Made by a program: the position numbers and the translations under genes. Positions 1-4,385 of a stretch of DNA of 6,693 bases are shown one piece after another. This DNA is from CBFGTJ01 sp965651815 (lineage in GTDB: Bacteria; Actinomycetota; Acidimicrobiia; Acidimicrobiales; Microtrichaceae): NCBI GenBank assembly GCA_965651815.1, contig CBFGTJ010000175.1, forward strand, positions 1-6,693. Direction: 5' to 3'. The notes beneath the pieces were generated by a model, which saw only the letters and a program-made list of their open reading frames with translations, was not told the DNA's origin and made no database searches. Each line of letters starts with the position of its first letter. Position 1 is the stretch's first letter.

Positions 1-48
1 GACGTGCTCGCCGACGTGCGCGCCGCGCTCGACGCGCTCGACGGCTGA
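1..48 (+). CDS. C-terminal end of an upstream protein (5' partial)
   Basis: Frame 1 is open from the first base and ends at TGA 46-48. It gives an Ala/Asp/Leu-rich, helix-like C-terminus (DVLADVRAALDALDG). Codon third positions are almost all G or C, as in the genes downstream. Only 15 residues are visible, so no family can be named. The reading frame is the only support that this is coding. Confidence 0.5.
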   Translation, partial: DVLADVRAALDALDG

Positions 49-94
49 CGTGCAGGACGCGGTCGGGGTACCGGAGGCGGTTCCGGCGCGGCGG

Positions 95-100
95 TACGCT
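95..100 (+). promoter_or_regulatory. Putative -10 box (TACGCT) for a leaderless transcript starting at GTG 107
   Basis: TACGCT matches the actinobacterial TANNNT -10 consensus and ends six bases before GTG 107. That spacing would start the transcript at the start codon itself. The identical hexamer occurs at 1363-1368. No convincing -35 hexamer is seen. Confidence 0.5.
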
Positions 101-106
101 GACGCC

Positions 107-499
107 GTGGAACGTCCCGATGTGGCGCGAGCGGTGCGGAGCTTCGGCGTGGTGCCGGTCGCCGTGCTCGCCGCCGAGGTGGAGCGGGCGAGCGACGTGG
201 CGTCGAGGCGGCTGAGCTGGGTCGTCGCGGGCCTGGTGGTGCTCGCCGGGGTGATCACCGTGGTGACCGCGCTGTACTGGCGGGCCACGCGCCCGCCGAG
301 GGTCCCGGATCCCTTCACCGCGATGAGGTGGGTCGCGGACGAACCCGCGTCGGACCCGGCACCGCCGCCGTCGACCTCGACGGCACCGACGAGGCCGACG
401 CCGCCGCCTCCGGACCCCTCCGGCGTCCCGGCACCCACGCCCCGGCCCGGGGACCCGATCGCCGCCGCGCCGCGCGGGGCCGAGCGCGCTGCTCGGTAA
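107..499 (+). CDS. Single-pass membrane protein with Pro-rich tail, function unknown
   Basis: A 130-residue protein from GTG 107. An in-frame GTG at 50 would add 19 residues, but 107 is preferred because a -10 box lies six bases ahead of it inside the longer frame, and because the residues before 107 look non-conserved. Residues 1-36 are soluble and charged. Residues 37-58 form one hydrophobic transmembrane helix ending in LYW. Residues 59-130 are a low-complexity Pro/Thr/Ala/Ser tail with runs such as PTPPPPDPSG, probably disordered. The N-terminal charge (several Arg before the helix) suggests the N-terminus is inside and the tail outside, but topology is inference. There are no catalytic motifs. 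Its TAA stop (497-499) lies within the -10 box of the next gene. I do not recognise the family; a small envelope protein is plausible. Confidence 0.68.
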   Translation: MERPDVARAVRSFGVVPVAVLAAEVERASDVASRRLSWVVAGLVVLAGVITVVTALYWRATRPPRVPDPFTAMRWVADEPASDPAPPPSTSTAPTRPTPPPPDPSGVPAPTPRPGDPIAAAPRGAERAAR

Positions 500-502
500 C
501 GT
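497..502 (+). promoter_or_regulatory. Putative -10 box (TAACGT) for a leaderless transcript at ATG 508
   Basis: TAACGT fits TANNNT and ends five bases before ATG 508. Its first three bases are the TAA stop codon of the preceding gene. No -35 element is obvious. Confidence 0.45.
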
Positions 503-507
503 GTGAC

Positions 508-735
508 ATGGCCGAGTTCGATCCCCAGGAGATGGTCGCGCGGTTCCGCGAGCGTGCCGCGTCCGTGAAGCGTCGACAGATCCCGCCGGTCGAGGGCGAG
601 GCGCGACGGGAGTTCATCCGCCAGGCGGAGCTGGACTTCCAGGACTTCGCGCTCATCGGCGACGCGACCGCGGCGATCGAGGACGGGTTCCTGGTGCTGC
701 GGGTGGACCTCCGCCCACCCGACCAGCGGGACTGA
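508..735 (+). CDS. Small acidic/charged protein of unknown function (75 aa)
   Basis: This frame is open further upstream, but ATG 508 is the sensible start: it follows a -10-like box by five bases and the upstream in-frame sequence overlaps the previous gene. The 75-residue protein starts MAEFDPQEMVARFRERAA, an amphipathic charged helix. A second charged helix follows (about 30-50, EARREFIRQAELDFQDFALI), then a short beta-like segment (55-68, AIEDGFLVLRVDLRPP). It has no signal peptide or membrane helix and is probably cytosolic. The stop is three bases before the DUF4202 start, so the two genes are almost certainly co-transcribed and translationally coupled. I do not recognise the family; it could be a small partner of the DUF4202 protein. 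Confidence 0.7.
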   Translation: MAEFDPQEMVARFRERAASVKRRQIPPVEGEARREFIRQAELDFQDFALIGDATAAIEDGFLVLRVDLRPPDQRD

Positions 736-738
736 GCG

Positions 739-1341
739 GTGCCGGCGGGCGAGGAGCGCTCCCGCCTGGAGGCCGCGCTCGGGGCCATCGACGAGGCGAA
801 CTCGCACGACCCGAACCGCGTGGTGCACGACGGGGTGGAGCACCCCAAGGAGCTGCTCCACGGGCGGCTCGTGAGCGAGTGGGTGCAGCGGCTCGACCCC
901 GCCGCGGGCGAGGAGCAGCTGTTGGCGGCGAGGGCGCACCACTTCCGCCGGTGGACCTCGCCCCGCGACGCGCACCCGCCCGGCCGTGCCGGTTACCTGC
1001 GCTGGCGGGCCGAGGCGGCGAGGCGTCAGGCCGAGGAGGTCGGCGAGCTGCTGCGACGCCACGGCTACGACGAGGCGACGGTGGAGCGGGTCGGCGCCAT
1101 CATCCGCAAGGAGGGCAGGACCCGCGACCCGGCGGTGCAGACCCACGAGGACGCGCTGTGCCTGGTGTTCCTCGAGACCCAGCTCGCCGAGGTCGCCGAG
1201 CGCCTCGGCGCGGACCACACCCGGCAGGTGCTCGTGCGCACGCTCGGCAAGATGAGCGAGCGGGCGATCGAGCAGGCGCTCGCGCTGGAGCTGCCCCAGG
1301 ACGCGGCGCGGCTGCTGCAGGAGGCGCTGGCGGCGCGCTGA
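739..1341 (+). CDS. DUF4202 family protein
   Basis: A 200-residue cytosolic protein. GTG 739 lies three bases after the preceding stop with no strong Shine-Dalgarno sequence, which suggests translational coupling. The protein follows the DUF4202 pattern as I know it: IDEANSHDPN near the N-terminus, HPKELLHGRLVSEW (35-48), AARAHHFRRW (63-72), a GYLRWR signature (85-90), IIRKEGRTRDP (121-131), QTHEDALCLVFLE (134-146) and a GKMSERA motif (170-176). The length is typical of the family, and it appears complete. The molecular function of DUF4202 is not known to me. The invariant-looking His (H41, H67, H68) and the E137-D138 pair in an all-helical protein are reminiscent of a metal-dependent HD-type phosphohydrolase, but that is inference. 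The family call is strong; the function is open. Confidence 0.9.
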   Translation: MPAGEERSRLEAALGAIDEANSHDPNRVVHDGVEHPKELLHGRLVSEWVQRLDPAAGEEQLLAARAHHFRRWTSPRDAHPPGRAGYLRWRAEAARRQAEEVGELLRRHGYDEATVERVGAIIRKEGRTRDPAVQTHEDALCLVFLETQLAEVAERLGADHTRQVLVRTLGKMSERAIEQALALELPQDAARLLQEALAAR

Positions 1342-1362
1342 GGCACTTCCGCCGTCATCCCG

Positions 1363-1368
1363 TACGCT
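1363..1368 (+). promoter_or_regulatory. Putative -10 box (TACGCT) for the PH-like domain gene
   Basis: This is the same hexamer as at 95-100. Here it lies 43 bases before the GTG start, so the transcript would carry a leader of roughly 35 bases that contains the ribosome binding site at 1399-1404. It sits in the 70-base gap after the DUF4202 stop, which suggests a separate transcription unit. Confidence 0.45.
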
Positions 1369-1398
1369 GGGACCAGCTCATCTGGAGTGGGGCGACGC

Positions 1399-1404
1399 GG
1401 AGGA
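1399..1404 (+). promoter_or_regulatory. Ribosome binding site (GGAGGA) fixing the GTG 1412 start
   Basis: A near-perfect Shine-Dalgarno sequence ends seven bases before GTG 1412. It selects this start over other possible frames in the region. It is the clearest plus-strand Shine-Dalgarno in the window, where several other genes look leaderless. Confidence 0.65.
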
Positions 1405-1411
1405 CGGGCTG

Positions 1412-2473
1412 GTGCACCAGGGGAAGGACACGAACACACCGGGGCCGGTGGGTTCGCTGTTCTCGACGGTCGCGAGCGACAACGCCGAGGTGGTGCCGCC
1501 GGAGGCCCACCGGGGCTTCGACCAGCTGTGGAGCACCACGGCGCGCCCCGACGAGGACCCGGTCGAGGGCGAGCTGCTGGACGACGCGCCGCCCGGCGCG
1601 GGCGGTGGCGGGGTCAACGGTGCGAGCGGTGCGAGCGGTGCGAACGGCCGGCGGTTCGACCGGGGCACGCCGGGACCGGGGCTGTTCTCCGCCGAGCCGG
1701 TGCCGCGCTCGGAGGACGTGATCGACGAGGCCGACCTGCTGGAGGAGGCCGAGCCCCCGCCCTACCGGGGTGCACCGGAGTCAGGTCCCGGGCCGGACCT
1801 CGCCGGTGTGAGGACCTCGACGCCCACCGGCGAGCCGTTGTTCTCGAGCGGGCGGGCCACCCGGGCACCCGAGGATCCGTGGGTGGACGCCGGGGCCGCC
1901 GCCGGCCAGGGTGCCGCACCCGGGCCGCCCCACTTCGCACCCGACCCGCACGCCGATCCCGCTGCGGGCGCCGCGACCCCGCCGCCGTACCAGCGGGTGG
2001 GGTTGGACGGCGGGGTGCGGGCCGACCGGGACGTGCCCGACCCGAACGGGCTCCGCCGGGCGGTCGCCCGCCTCGACCCGGCGGAGGTGGAGCGCGCGGC
2101 CGTGCCGATCGCGGTGTGTGGGGCCCTGTTGCGGGAGGACGAGCAGGTGCTCGCCGCGGTGACGGGGCAGATGCTCGGGCGCCCTGCGGTCATCGTGCTG
2201 ACCCCGCGGCGGGTGCTCGTCGTCAACGACCGCCGCTGGCAGCCGATCGTCGACGAGTTCGCCCTCGACTCGAACCTCGTGGTCCGCGGGCGGCACGACC
2301 GCAACGTCGCGGCGCTCAGCTTCGCGGACGCGACCCGGTTGTCGATGGTCGACGGCATCGGCCAGGTGGCGCTCGCCATCGAGCTGGCCACGTTGATCCG
2401 CCAGGTCGGCGTCAACGGGTCGACCGGGCCCGGCTCGAGCGGCACGACGGGCGCGACGACCGTCCACGGCTGA
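1412..2473 (+). CDS. Protein with long disordered N-terminal region and C-terminal PH-like domain
   Basis: A 353-residue protein with GTG start fixed by GGAGGA at 1399-1404. Residues 1-210 are Pro/Gly/Asp/Glu-rich, acidic and predicted disordered. They contain three LFS motifs (GSLFST near 14, PGLFSA near 89, PLFSSG near 142), two PPPY motifs (115-118 and 190-193) and a GAS/GAN micro-repeat (70-78). Residues about 211-330 are a compact domain: a short helix (LDPAEVERAAVPI), then LLREDEQVLAAVTGQMLGRPA, then beta strands (AVIVLTPRRVLVVNDRRW), then strand-rich sequence ending in a long helix (VALAIELATLIRQVG). The strand pattern with LTPRRVLVV-ND-RRW is typical of bacterial PH-like domains. There is a short Gly/Ser/Thr tail after residue 332. 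It has no signal peptide or membrane helix, so it is probably cytosolic. The linear motifs suggest docking to partners; I do not recognise a named family. Confidence 0.82.
   Translation: MHQGKDTNTPGPVGSLFSTVASDNAEVVPPEAHRGFDQLWSTTARPDEDPVEGELLDDAPPGAGGGGVNGASGASGANGRRFDRGTPGPGLFSAEPVPRSEDVIDEADLLEEAEPPPYRGAPESGPGPDLAGVRTSTPTGEPLFSSGRATRAPEDPWVDAGAAAGQGAAPGPPHFAPDPHADPAAGAATPPPYQRVGLDGGVRADRDVPDPNGLRRAVARLDPAEVERAAVPIAVCGALLREDEQVLAAVTGQMLGRPAVIVLTPRRVLVVNDRRWQPIVDEFALDSNLVVRGRHDRNVAALSFADATRLSMVDGIGQVALAIELATLIRQVGVNGSTGPGSSGTTGATTVHG
1619..1645 (+). repeat. Three in-frame copies of a 9-bp tandem repeat
   Basis: GGTGCGAGC occurs twice and is followed by a third copy with one change (GGTGCGAAC). 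It encodes Gly-Ala-Ser, Gly-Ala-Ser, Gly-Ala-Asn in the disordered part of the PH-like protein. Copy-number change would stay in frame, so length variation between strains is plausible. Confidence 0.85.
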
Positions 2474-2502
2474 GCGTCCGCTCGCGGTGGGGAGGCGCCG
2501 AG

Positions 2503-2532
2503 TTGTGGGCCGGTGCGCCGTCTCGGTACCAT
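2503..2532 (+). promoter_or_regulatory. Promoter of tRNA-Gly
   Basis: A -35-like TTGTGG (2503-2508) and a -10-like TACCAT (2527-2532) are separated by 18 bases. The -10 ends ten bases before the tRNA 5' end. This is the best complete vegetative-type promoter in the window. It lies in the gap after the PH-like gene. Confidence 0.6.
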
Positions 2533-2542
2533 GACGGCCCTC

Positions 2543-2618
2543 GCGGACGTAGCTCAGTTGGTAGAGCGCAACCTTGCCAAGGTTGAGGTCGCCGGTTCGA
2601 GGCCGGTCGTCCGCTCCA
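2543..2618 (+). tRNA. tRNA-Gly(GCC)
   Basis: A full cloverleaf. The acceptor stem GCGGACG pairs with CGTCCGC, and the D arm is GCTC/GAGC. The anticodon stem CAACC/GGTTG encloses loop TTGCCAA with anticodon GCC at 2576-2578. The T arm GCCGG/CCGGT carries TTCGAGG. The discriminator base is T and CCA is encoded (2616-2618). GCC reads GGC and GGT, the main glycine codons of a GC-rich genome. Confidence 0.97.
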
Positions 2619-2623
2619 GGTGG

Positions 2624-2643
2624 GGCCCCGGTCAGCCGGGGCC
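2624..2643 (+). terminator. GC-rich hairpin after tRNA-Gly
   Basis: Perfect 8-bp stem GGCCCCGG/CCGGGGCC with a TCAG loop, five bases after the tRNA CCA end. There is no T-tract, as is common for actinobacterial terminators. Confidence 0.65.
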
Positions 2644-2703
2644 TCCTGCGTTGGGGGCGCAGTTCCACCCACCCGGTCGTCGGGACCGGTGGGGCGGCGC
2701 CGC

Positions 2704-2709
2704 TACAGT
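2704..2709 (+). promoter_or_regulatory. Putative -10 box (TACAGT) of tRNA-Cys
   Basis: TACAGT ends 12 bases before the tRNA 5' end, close to the spacing seen at the other two tRNAs. No good -35 hexamer is visible. The preceding hairpin at 2624-2643 supports a separate transcription unit. Confidence 0.5.
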
Positions 2710-2721
2710 GACAAGCGGTCG

Positions 2722-2795
2722 GGCGACGTGGCCGAGTGGTGAGGCAGAGGCCTGCAAAGCCTCGTACAGGGGTTCGATTCCCCTCGTCGCCTCCA
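2722..2795 (+). tRNA. tRNA-Cys(GCA)
   Basis: The acceptor stem GGCGACG pairs with CGTCGCC. The anticodon stem GAGGC/GCCTC encloses loop CTGCAAA with anticodon GCA at 2754-2756. The T arm AGGGG/CCCCT carries TTCGATT. The discriminator is T (the U73 identity base of tRNA-Cys), and CCA is encoded at 2793-2795. The body is short (71 bases plus CCA), as usual for tRNA-Cys. Gly-Cys-Val tRNA clusters are common in actinobacteria. Confidence 0.97.
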
Positions 2796-2801
2796 GTCGT
2801 G

Positions 2802-2829
2802 CGAGCCCCGGTGCGAACGCCGGGGCTCG
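2802..2829 (+). terminator. GC-rich hairpin after tRNA-Cys
   Basis: Perfect 10-bp stem CGAGCCCCGG/CCGGGGCTCG with an 8-base loop, starting six bases past the encoded CCA. No T-tract follows. It separates the tRNA from the membrane protein gene. Confidence 0.7.
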
Positions 2830-2914
2830 TGCGCGCCGGGCCGGCGACCGTCCCGGTCAGCGGAGGGTCCCCGCCCAAGTGAAGGCGCCGGCCCGCGAGG
2901 GGCCCGGTGCCCGG

Positions 2915-2920
2915 GCAGAC
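2915..2920 (+). promoter_or_regulatory. Weak -10-like box (CAGACT) before ATG 2928
   Basis: CAGACT departs from TANNNT at the first base but keeps A2 and T6. It ends seven bases before ATG 2928, matching the leaderless arrangement at 107 and 508. A GAGGGG at 2897-2902 could instead serve a GTG start at 2907. Confidence 0.3.
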
Positions 2921-2927
2921 TGCTCAC

Positions 2928-3473
2928 ATGGAGACCCACCGCCCGGACCACGCGCCCCCGGGCCCACCACCCGTCCCGCAGTTCCAGCAGACCGCGCCGC
3001 TGGGCGGGAGGGCTCCCGTGCCCGAGGTCGAGCCGCCACGGTCGGATCGGCGGGAGCTGGTCCTGGTCGCGTGCCTTCTGCTGCTGTCGATCGTGACCGG
3101 CGCCGCGAGCCTGATGCCCTGGCGCGACTGGGGGCACCAGCTCGGTGCGCCGATCCTCGAGACCGGCTGGGAGCGGCCCGACGGCTCGATCGGGCGGGGA
3201 TGGCTCGCGGTCCTCATCGGCGTCGCCCTGGCGGCTGCCGGGGTGCTGATCGCCGCGGAGCGCCGACGGGCCGGCCGCACCCTCGCGGTGGTGGCGGCCC
3301 TCTCCCTCGCGACGCTCGCCGTCGCCGAGTGGGGACTGGGCGCGGGCAGCTCCCGCACGGGCCCGGGCTCGGGGATCTGGGTGCTGCTCGCGGTGAGCCT
3401 GCTGGTCGTGGTGGCGGTCGGCGCCACCTCACCGCCGGAGCCGGCCGCAGCACGGCAGGGCAGCGGCCCCTGA
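2928..3473 (+). CDS. Four-helix integral membrane protein, function unknown
   Basis: A 181-residue protein from ATG 2928; GTG 2907, in frame, would add seven residues. Residues 1-42 are a cytosolic-looking Pro-rich segment. Hydrophobic helices lie at about 44-63 (ending SLMPW), 91-110, 118-136 and 149-167. A 27-residue Trp-containing loop (WRDWGHQLGAPILETGW) separates helices 1 and 2, and a basic ERRRAGR loop separates helices 2 and 3. By the positive-inside rule the basic 2-3 loop is cytosolic, which puts both termini inside and the Trp loop outside. The general form (Pro-rich N-terminus, four helices, a PW motif after helix 1) is common among uncharacterised actinobacterial membrane proteins. 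It lies between tRNA-Cys and tRNA-Val, with a hairpin on each side, so it is probably monocistronic. No function can be assigned. Confidence 0.8.
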   Translation: METHRPDHAPPGPPPVPQFQQTAPLGGRAPVPEVEPPRSDRRELVLVACLLLLSIVTGAASLMPWRDWGHQLGAPILETGWERPDGSIGRGWLAVLIGVALAAAGVLIAAERRRAGRTLAVVAALSLATLAVAEWGLGAGSSRTGPGSGIWVLLAVSLLVVVAVGATSPPEPAAARQGSGP

Positions 3474-3504
3474 CCCTCCGCGCCGACGGTGCGCCCGCGG
3501 AGGG
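3474..3504 (+). terminator. Hairpin directly after the membrane protein stop
   Basis: A 9-bp perfect stem CCCTCCGCG/CGCGGAGGG with a 13-base loop, beginning at the base after TGA. No T-tract follows. It closes the membrane protein transcript before the tRNA-Val promoter. Confidence 0.6.
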
Positions 3505-3532
3505 GGATGCCCTCGCACCTGCCGGCGGCTGC

Positions 3533-3538
3533 TAGGTT
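3533..3538 (+). promoter_or_regulatory. Putative -10 box (TAGGTT) of tRNA-Val
   Basis: TAGGTT fits TANNNT and ends 12 bases before the tRNA 5' end, the same distance as at tRNA-Cys. No clear -35 is visible. Confidence 0.5.
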
Positions 3539-3550
3539 GGACACCCGCTC

Positions 3551-3627
3551 GGGCGTATAGCTCAGTTGGCTAGAGCGCTTCCCCGACACGGAAGAGGTCA
3601 CAGGTTCAAGTCCTGTTACGCCCACCA
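3551..3627 (+). tRNA. tRNA-Val(GAC)
   Basis: The acceptor stem GGGCGTA pairs with TACGCCC. The D arm is GCTC/GAGC. The anticodon stem CTTCC/GGAAG encloses loop CCGACAC with anticodon GAC at 3585-3587. The T arm ACAGG/CCTGT carries TTCAAGT. The discriminator is A and CCA is encoded (3625-3627). It completes a Gly-Cys-Val set, here split by one membrane protein gene. Confidence 0.97.
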
Positions 3628-3653
3628 GGGGCCCCCGCCACGGCGGGGGCCTC
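3628..3653 (+). terminator. Strong GC hairpin after tRNA-Val
   Basis: The core stem GGCCCCCGC (3630-3638) pairs with GCGGGGGCC (3643-3651) around a CACG loop, extendable outward by two pairs. It begins at the base after the encoded CCA. The remaining bases to 3732 hold only a minor 5-bp hairpin (TGGTG/CACCA, 3675-3688). Confidence 0.7.
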
Positions 3654-3732
3654 GTCGCGTGAGCGGGCCTCAGATGGTGTGAGCACCAACCGACGCGGAC
3701 CGGGCGGCGTTTCGGCGGCGACGCCACGCGGG

Positions 3733-3738
3733 TAGGAC
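3733..3738 (+). promoter_or_regulatory. Putative -10-like box (TAGGAC) before GTG 3744
   Basis: TAGGAC keeps the TA of TANNNT but has C at position 6. It ends five bases before GTG 3744, consistent with a leaderless operon transcript. A poor -35-like TTTCGG lies 17 bases upstream. There is no Shine-Dalgarno sequence ahead of GTG 3744. Confidence 0.35.
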
Positions 3739-3743
3739 CGTGC

Positions 3744-4385
3744 GTGCCTGCACCTGCCTGCTCGACGCTGCGCTTCGGCGGGCTCGACATCGCCTACGAC
3801 CACCGGGTCCTCGAACCGAGGCCGTGGACGCTGCTCCAGAGCGAGTGGGCGAGCGAGCTGTCGCCCGGCGCTCCCGAGGGTCCGATCCTCGAGCTCTGCT
3901 GCGGAGCCGGCCACATCGGCCTGGCCACCGCCGGTGTGACCGGCCGCCCGCTGGTCCAGGTCGACGCGTCACGGGCCGCGGTGGAGCTCGCGGCCCTCAA
4001 CGCGGCCCGCGCGGGGCTGGCCACCGAAGTCCGCTGCGGCGACCTCGCCGGCTCGGTTCCGGAGCGGGACCACTTCCCCCTCGTGCTCGCCGACCCGCCC
4101 TACCTGCCGAGCGTGCTGGTCGCGGACCACCCCGACGACCCGGTCGACGCCATCGACGGCGGTCCGGACGGCCTCGCCATCATCCGACGCTGCCTGCCGG
4201 TGATCCGTCGCAGCCTGCACCCCGAGGGTGCCGCGCTGCTGCAGGTCCACGGCGAGGCCCAGGTCGCCGCGCTGCGGGACCAGCTGCCCGCAGGACTCGA
4301 ACTGGTCGGGTCCCGCGCCCACGACGCGCACCGCGCCGTGGTGCTGCTCACCCGACGCGCCGACGCATCCCAGAGGAACGAATGA
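3744..4385 (+). CDS. PrmC/HemK-like class I SAM-dependent methyltransferase
   Basis: A 213-residue Rossmann-fold methyltransferase. The N-terminal segment (LRFGGLDIAYDHRVLEPRPWT, 9-29) is the short lead-in typical of this actinobacterial subgroup. Motif I is LELCCGAGHIG (49-59), which binds SAM. D74 ends beta 2 (VQVDAS) and should contact the SAM ribose. D100 is motif III. Motif IV is LADPPYLPS (115-123), which has DPPY where PrmC/HemK has NPPY. DPVDAIDGGPDGL (132-144) matches the conserved GG-DGL stretch of PrmC-like enzymes, and a strand with LLQVHGEAQ follows. DPPY/NPPY motifs position a planar nitrogen, so the substrate may be an amide, amine or base nitrogen; this is family knowledge, not proof. 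It lacks the helical N-terminal domain that true PrmC uses to bind release factors, so a release-factor substrate is unlikely. Its stop overlaps the oxidase start (ATGA), so the two are made together. Confidence 0.9.
   Translation: MPAPACSTLRFGGLDIAYDHRVLEPRPWTLLQSEWASELSPGAPEGPILELCCGAGHIGLATAGVTGRPLVQVDASRAAVELAALNAARAGLATEVRCGDLAGSVPERDHFPLVLADPPYLPSVLVADHPDDPVDAIDGGPDGLAIIRRCLPVIRRSLHPEGAALLQVHGEAQVAALRDQLPAGLELVGSRAHDAHRAVVLLTRRADASQRNE

Noticed and set aside
1781..2878. Minus-strand open frame with GNRTPVRGFAGLCLTTRP and RPRTGDLNLGKVALYQLSY
   Set aside because: These are antisense translations of tRNA-Cys and tRNA-Gly, and the rest is the shadow of the PH-like protein gene. There is no start signal.
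2513..3535. Long plus-strand open frame running through tRNA-Gly and tRNA-Cys
   Set aside because: Its N-terminal part (DVAQLVERNLAKVEVAGSRPV) is a translated tRNA, a well-known false protein. It also overlaps the real membrane protein in another frame.
3551..3743. Integrative element attached at tRNA-Val
   Set aside because: tRNA-Val is a frequent integration site in actinobacteria, but no integrase, no repeated tRNA 3' end and no change in composition is seen here.
2924..3790. Minus-strand open frame containing VTGLEPVTSSVSGKRSSQLSYTP
   Set aside because: This is the antisense translation of tRNA-Val, a classic mis-annotation. The remainder mirrors the membrane protein gene.
3740..4381. 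In-frame extension of the oxidase gene to GTG 3740
   Set aside because: The extension is Arg/Pro-rich sequence in another frame of the methyltransferase gene. The ATGA overlap with a ribosome site marks 4382 as the start.
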